From: JADFXI01 sp963784135 | GTDB taxonomy: Bacteria > Nitrospirota > Thermodesulfovibrionia > Thermodesulfovibrionales > Dissulfurispiraceae | Length of the DNA: 64,000 nt | NCBI GenBank assembly: GCA_963784135.1 | Contig: CAWAQG010000003.1 | Span: 62,001 to 126,000, forward strand | Reading direction: 5' to 3' | Shown: positions 59,945 through 64,000 of the stretch, piece after piece | Position numbering within the stretch: position 1 is the first letter of the stretch | Layout: every line of letters begins with the position of its first letter | Position numbers and translations under genes: made by a program | The notes under the pieces: model-generated | The model's input: only the letters and a program-made list of their open reading frames with translations | The model's database searches: none | What the model was told of the DNA's origin: nothing

Positions 59945-60869
59945 AAGCCTCTTCTTTCAAAAGCCTTTCCCAGTACGCATCGACACTGTCCTGCGCCATC
60001 TTCAGCATTCCCTCGTTTCCAGGAGCAAAAATATGCTTAAACCTCCCCTGGGGCTTCATGAATTCCGTTAGAGGTTTCTTCTCTTTCGGTTTCACCGTCA
60101 CCCTCGTTATGCCGTTTTCGATCTCAAAAAGCGGCCAGGAGCAGGTCTCAACGGCAAGTCTGCTCAAGAGGATGGCGTCATCGGTCCTCGACCTCCAGCC
60201 GCGATTGCAGGGGGCAATAATGTTCATGAATTTCGGCCCGGTTATATCGAGTGCTTTTTTCACTTTTTTCATAAGATCAGACCAATGGCTCGGAGACGCT
60301 TGAGCGGCATAGGGTATCCCATGGGCAGCCATGATCTTTGTAAGGTCTTTTCTCGGCTGCGGCTTCCCGGGAACACAAGTCCCTGCAGGACATGTGGTGG
60401 TGTCAGCGCCCATAGGCGTTGCGCTGGAACGCTGAATTCCGGTGTTCATATAAGCGCCGTTGTCATAGCATATGTACAGCATATCATGTCCACGTTCCAT
60501 TGCTCCCGAAAGACTCTGGAGCCCGATGTCATATGTGCCGCCATCACCTCCGAAGGCGATGAATTTAATGTCCTTGTTTATCTTGCCCTGTTTTCTGAGC
60601 GAACGGTACATCGTTTCAACTCCGGAAATAGTCGCCGCAGCATTTTCAAAGGCGTTGTGGATCCACGGGATCTTCCAGGCCGTATATTCGGAAATGCAGG
60701 TGGAGACTTCAAGGCAGCCTGTAGCGTTCGCTGCCACTAACGGGTATTCCGACGCGAGCAGAACCATCTTCACCACAATAGGCGCGCCGCAGCCTGAGCA
60801 CATGCGGTGTCCTCCCGTAAGCAGTACCTCTTTTTTGGAAAGCTCCTTTAAGCTAAGCGGTGTAGCCAT
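59910..60869 (-). CDS. porB: Pyruvate:ferredoxin oxidoreductase beta subunit
   Basis: A 319-residue thiamine-diphosphate subunit. The TPP motif is FGGDGGTYDIGLQSLSGAMERGHDMLYICYDNGAYMNTG. Cluster cysteines are CSGCGAP, ATGCLEVSTC and a further Cys in IAPCNRGW. The enzyme oxidises pyruvate to acetyl-CoA, CO2 and reduced ferredoxin, or fixes CO2 in reverse. It is the last gene of porGDAB. The family also covers 2-oxoisovalerate and related enzymes, so the substrate is inferred from sequence context. Confidence 0.92.
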   Translation of the reverse strand: MATPLSLKELSKKEVLLTGGHRMCSGCGAPIVVKMVLLASEYPLVAANATGCLEVSTCISEYTAWKIPWIHNAFENAAATISGVETMYRSLRKQGKINKDIKFIAFGGDGGTYDIGLQSLSGAMERGHDMLYICYDNGAYMNTGIQRSSATPMGADTTTCPAGTCVPGKPQPRKDLTKIMAAHGIPYAAQASPSHWSDLMKKVKKALDITGPKFMNIIAPCNRGWRSRTDDAILLSRLAVETCSWPLFEIENGITRVTVKPKEKKPLTEFMKPQGRFKHIFAPGNEGMLKMAQDSVDAYWERLLKEEAFSASLEAGSPA

Positions 60870-60917
60870 ATCTTTCTCCTTTAAATGTCAGATATCAAAT
60901 CCGGACGTTGCTTGGTG

Positions 60918-62099
60918 TTACTCTCTCACTCCGATATATTCTCTAAAGTTTTTAACTTTACCTGTTTTCGCAACTTCAGCAAGCTCGGCCAACACGAGTT
61001 CAGCATGTTCGGGCATATAGTCTCTGCCGCCCAGGCCGTAAATTTTATTGAACATCACGGGACGGTCCCTGTAAGGGTGAACACTCGATGCAATATCCAT
61101 AAACATCGGGCCGTAAGAGCCGCCGAATGCATCAGCCCTGTCGAGTACGCAAAGCGCCTTCAAATGTTTAAGGGCCTCCCCGACCTCTTCATAGGGGAAG
61201 GGTCTGAACATTCTCGGCTTCAGAAGTCCGGCCTTGATGCCGCGGTCCCTGAACGCATCAATTGCGTCCTTTGATGTCCCGGCAGCCGAGTTCAGAATAA
61301 CCAGTCCGACTTCGGCATCCTCAAGCCGGTAGGTCTCAAAAAGGCCGTATTTTCTGCCCGAAATCTTTTCGAAATCAGCGGCCACATCGAGTACCACATG
61401 TTTCACTTTTGACATGACCTCTGCATGGGCCCTTCTGTATTCCATGTAGTAATCGGGAAGTATCAGCGGGCCGTAGCTCACAGGATGCTCTATATCAAGA
61501 AGGGGATTCAACTGCCTGAACTCTCCTACAAAATTCTTTACCGCATCATCCTCGAGATATTCCATGCGCTCGATGGAATGGCTGATTATAAATCCGTCCA
61601 GACATACCATTGCCGGAAGCCGAATATCCATGTGTTCCGCAATGCGAAATGCCTGTATGGTATTGTCATACGCTTCCTGCGCATTCTCAGACCATAACTG
61701 TATCCATCCGCAGTCGCGGGCTCCCATGCCGTCAGAATGGTCGCCGTGGATATTTAACGGCGCGGAAAGCGCCCTGTTCACCAGCGGCATAACAATGGGA
61801 AGACGGGTACCGGAGGCAATGAACAGTTCCTCCCACATCAGGGCGAGCCCCTGGGAAGAAGTTGCCGTCATGACCCTGCCTCCCGCAGCAGATGCGCCGA
61901 TACAGGCGCTCATCGCGCTATGCTCGCTCTCGACAAGTATCATTTCCGTTTTTACCTTGCCGTTGGATACAAAACCGGTAAACCGCTGCATGATATCGGT
62001 TGCAGGGGTAATGGGGTATGCTGCACTGACATCGGGATCCACCTGCCGCAAGGCCTCTGCGACAGACTCATTTCCTGTAACTGCAACAATCCGTGACAT
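60918..62099 (-). CDS. porA: Pyruvate:ferredoxin oxidoreductase alpha subunit
   Basis: A 393-residue subunit. The N-terminus VTGNESVAEALRQVDPDVSAAYPITPATDIMQ, and SSQGLALMWEELFIASGTRLPIVMPLVNRALSAPLNIHGDHSDGM, match the pyrimidine-binding domain of archaeal-type four-subunit POR. It starts at the porD stop codon (1-bp overlap). Confidence 0.93.
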   Translation of the reverse strand: MSRIVAVTGNESVAEALRQVDPDVSAAYPITPATDIMQRFTGFVSNGKVKTEMILVESEHSAMSACIGASAAGGRVMTATSSQGLALMWEELFIASGTRLPIVMPLVNRALSAPLNIHGDHSDGMGARDCGWIQLWSENAQEAYDNTIQAFRIAEHMDIRLPAMVCLDGFIISHSIERMEYLEDDAVKNFVGEFRQLNPLLDIEHPVSYGPLILPDYYMEYRRAHAEVMSKVKHVVLDVAADFEKISGRKYGLFETYRLEDAEVGLVILNSAAGTSKDAIDAFRDRGIKAGLLKPRMFRPFPYEEVGEALKHLKALCVLDRADAFGGSYGPMFMDIASSVHPYRDRPVMFNKIYGLGGRDYMPEHAELVLAELAEVAKTGKVKNFREYIGVRE

Positions 62100-62392
62100 T
62101 ATTCCCCCTCCTCTTCCATGACGATCGCCTTTTTGCCCTTCTTACCGGGGCATTCGAGCGCGCATATACCGCATCCTTTGCAATAGTCGAAATTAAATGC
62201 GCCTCTTTTTCCGTCCTTCGCGGTGATTGCCATATCCGGGCAATATGTCCAGCAGAACATGCACTGAATGCAATTTTCCTCAATCCATCTGGGTTTAAAA
62301 GCCCTCCACGAACCGGTTTTAAACTTTTGAGCACTGCCGGCCTCGGTGACAACGGCGCCGGGATTCAGTTCCTTCCATCCTTTAAGTTTCAT
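62099..62392 (-). CDS. porD: Pyruvate:ferredoxin oxidoreductase delta subunit
   Basis: A 97-residue ferredoxin-type subunit with two 4Fe-4S motifs: CIQCMFCWTYCPD and CKGCGICALECPG. It moves electrons from the TPP site to external ferredoxin. It overlaps porG by 4 bp. Confidence 0.93.
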   Translation of the reverse strand: MKLKGWKELNPGAVVTEAGSAQKFKTGSWRAFKPRWIEENCIQCMFCWTYCPDMAITAKDGKRGAFNFDYCKGCGICALECPGKKGKKAIVMEEEGE

Positions 62393-62964
62393 CCTTCCCT
62401 GACCTCCCCGTAACCTCTCCTCACTGCTTCGAGGTTGCCATCTATAATTTTCTGTGAAAATTTCTTACCGAAACTCTTTTTTACATCCTCAAGTATCTGG
62501 TCGAGGCCCACAACACCCGACACCTTTGCCAGCGCGCCGACCATCGCCGCATTCGGCATAGGCCTCTCGATGCAATCAATAGCGATCCTGGTCGCATCGA
62601 CTGTAAATACTTTCTGTGACGGGCGGGCCTTCAATTTTTCCCTTATCAGCCCCGGCTCTTTGGAAGAGTTTACTATAATAATGGCGTTGTCAGGCGCACC
62701 CTCGATGACATTTATTCCATCGAGCAATGTCGCATCCACAACAGCCACAATGTCAGGCTTCAGAACAGGACAGTGCATCCTCAACGGGTTCGAACTCACC
62801 CTGTTGTACGCCCTCAATGGGGCGCCCGAACGCTCAGGGCCGTATTCAGGAAAAGCCTGGACATACCTGCCGCCGCTCAGGCATGCATCAGCAAAAACCT
62901 TGGCAGCAGTAACAGTGCCCTGCCCTCCTCTTCCATGCCATCTGATTTCTACCATATCAGCCAT
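62389..62964 (-). CDS. porG: Pyruvate:ferredoxin oxidoreductase gamma subunit
   Basis: A 191-residue subunit: EIRWHGRGGQGTVTAAKVFADACLSGGRYVQAFPEYGPERSGAPLRAYNR is the family signature. It is the first gene of porGDAB. GGGAGGGATAGAA precedes the ATG. Confidence 0.93.
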   Translation of the reverse strand: MADMVEIRWHGRGGQGTVTAAKVFADACLSGGRYVQAFPEYGPERSGAPLRAYNRVSSNPLRMHCPVLKPDIVAVVDATLLDGINVIEGAPDNAIIIVNSSKEPGLIREKLKARPSQKVFTVDATRIAIDCIERPMPNAAMVGALAKVSGVVGLDQILEDVKKSFGKKFSQKIIDGNLEAVRRGYGEVREG

Positions 62965-63011
62965 TTCTATCCCTCCCGGTTATTTTTAGCTATGAAGAGC
63001 GCCAGTCAAAT

Positions 63012-63041
63012 ATTCTAACCAAAAATACTCTTATATTTCAA
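63012..63041 (-). promoter_or_regulatory. Promoter of porGDAB
   Basis: On the minus strand TTGAAA (63036-63041), 18 bp, TAGAAT (63012-63017), about 48 bp before porG. Confidence 0.5.
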
Positions 63042-63116
63042 CAAACCAAAAAGGTGATTAATAAATTTAATAACAATGCACTTACAGCGGCAGAAATATG
63101 GACAGCTTTCAGGCCG

Positions 63117-63860
63117 TTATGAAATGTGGCAAGCCAAACACAGGGCGCTTCCGGCATCACTCACGATAAGCAAGTCCTGATTACAACCGTGGACCGAATG
63201 ACAGGAAGCGCATGTCAGCAAGCCGCCGGAACCCAAAAAATCACTAATAGTTTCACCACCCGTGCCTGCAATTACCGTCGAAGGAGGGTTGAACTGAGTG
63301 GGGTTCGCGGCCTGGATCTGGATATAATTAAATCCATATGGGTGATTGGAAGTGGAGTATGGATAATTAGCGCTACCGGTGGCACTATCTGCTCCTGCAT
63401 CAATATATGCCGAACTGCTGGATGTAATATATTGCTCGGGACCAGTACCCTTTTGAGTTGGGTCTATCTGGTTGGGGCCGAACACATTTGTGGCGACACT
63501 TCCGTCATGGCAGCTTAAACATAAAAGAATTACATTCGTATACGTATTAGACTGTGTATTGGTATATTGGATTGTGGAAAAAGGCCGGTTCCAGAGAGGC
63601 ACGTAAATGCCTGCTGCGCCTGTTTGAGCCTGTGCCTGACTTACCGTTACAGAATTATGCGGCGTATGGCAATACACGCAAAGTCTGTCGAGCCCGGAAT
63701 GTTCGATGGAGTCACCAAAGGCCGCGGACCCCCCGCTGCTGCTCAAATCATGGGGGCCATTCTTCATGGAACAAAAATTATCACCCCTCGCCACAAAGGG
63801 GACCGCAACAATAGATAACACAGCTATAACAGCACAAACAGCCGGAAGAAAGAATTTCAC
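63117..63860 (-). CDS. Four-heme c-type cytochrome (doubled CXXCH)
   Basis: A 247-residue secreted cytochrome. A signal peptide spans residues about 1-26 (cut near VARGDN). Four CXXCH motifs are visible: CVYCH at 61-65, CLSCH at 114-118, CASCH near 217 and CLACH near 241. FCSMKNGPHDLSSSG and CVYCHTPHN resemble the doubled-CXXCH proteins common in sediment and groundwater anaerobes. It probably shuttles electrons in the periplasm. AAGGACTCGGTGAA precedes the ATG. The last 140 bp of the window hold no gene. Confidence 0.88.
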   Translation of the reverse strand: MKFFLPAVCAVIAVLSIVAVPFVARGDNFCSMKNGPHDLSSSGGSAAFGDSIEHSGLDRLCVYCHTPHNSVTVSQAQAQTGAAGIYVPLWNRPFSTIQYTNTQSNTYTNVILLCLSCHDGSVATNVFGPNQIDPTQKGTGPEQYITSSSSAYIDAGADSATGSANYPYSTSNHPYGFNYIQIQAANPTQFNPPSTVIAGTGGETISDFLGSGGLLTCASCHSVHGCNQDLLIVSDAGSALCLACHIS

Positions 63861-64000
63861 CGAGTCCTTATAAAATCCATTTTAATAATTAACAAGAAAT
63901 AGTGCAGATAAAATTTATTGCAATATTTGTACCTCTCTCAGCCTAAGTCGCACATTTGCCTGCAACTTACTGATGAATTTTAACTTTTAAAGTCACGGAC

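Noticed and set aside
1..64000. tRNA, rRNA and known riboswitches
   Set aside because: No cloverleaf with a CCA-type end or recognisable riboswitch core was found by eye in the gaps; a covariance-model scan would be needed to exclude small RNAs.

Overview
The window reads as a chromosomal segment of a Gram-negative, probably anaerobic or microaerophilic bacterium. The mix of genes (porGDAB pyruvate:ferredoxin oxidoreductase, cytochrome bd oxidase, multiheme cytochrome c, BioW-type biotin synthesis, pyruvate phosphate dikinase, many PAS/chemotaxis sensors) and the dense palindromic intergenic repeats fit a Nitrospirota (Thermodesulfovibrionia-like) or Desulfobacterota genome. This placement is inference only: there is no rRNA or ribosomal protein gene in the window to settle it.

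Layout. 1-4.3 kb (all minus): an Rrf2 regulator, a PAS/cysteine-motif signalling protein and cydAB. 4.3-7.1 kb: two nearly identical IS1202/ISNCY-type insertion sequences, each with its own 16-17 bp target duplication, just upstream of the cydAB promoter. 7.1-19.7 kb (minus): a chemotaxis cluster (read 5' to 3': histidine-kinase-like protein, cheD, heme-type chemoreceptor, second receptor, cheY, STAS protein, cheA, third receptor, cheW, cheR, cheB). 19.7-27.5 kb (minus): UbiB-like kinase, phasin-like protein, alaS, small lipoprotein, recX, recA, thpR, pgpA. 27.7-35.3 kb: Nudix hydrolase, queE, a sensor kinase with a PstS-like binding protein, ArsS-like radical SAM enzyme, histone-H1-like protein, TusA-DsrE protein (YedF). 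35.6-40 kb: ppdK, bioB, acyP. 40.1-41.5 kb: an IS630 copy inside a GIY-YIG nuclease remnant that is bracketed by inverted palindromes. 41.8-50.5 kb: 5'-nucleotidase, sixA, DUF1992 protein, a peptidoglycan-recycling group (nagA, DUF1460 protein, ampG, nagZ), a small RLG-motif protein and rsmI. 50.5-56.4 kb: rubrerythrin-like protein, nadE, a large soluble PAS kinase with its response regulator. 56.5-58.1 kb: an IS1182 copy. 58.2-63.9 kb: bioW, a diacylglycerol-kinase-like gene, porGDAB and a four-heme cytochrome c.

The most unusual content is between the genes. (1) At least eight gene junctions carry hairpins whose arms are tandem 6- or 7-mers, unique to each site, around a class-specific A/T-rich spacer; stop codons and C-termini of several genes are made of the same heptads, and related oligomer repeats sit in frame inside nadE and nagA. 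(2) Four families of 170-200 bp elements have long terminal inverted repeats that differ between copies while the core is conserved; two of these families share a hairpin with the loop GTAACG. (3) A GIY-YIG nuclease fragment lies between 32-bp inverted copies of a gtcattcccgc palindrome. On the protein side, CheA carries two RLG...Q motifs resembling the MshEN cyclic-di-GMP fold, a small neighbour-less protein consists only of such motifs, and a kinase in the che cluster has Asn where the phospho-accepting His should be.

No tRNA, rRNA or CRISPR array was recognised.
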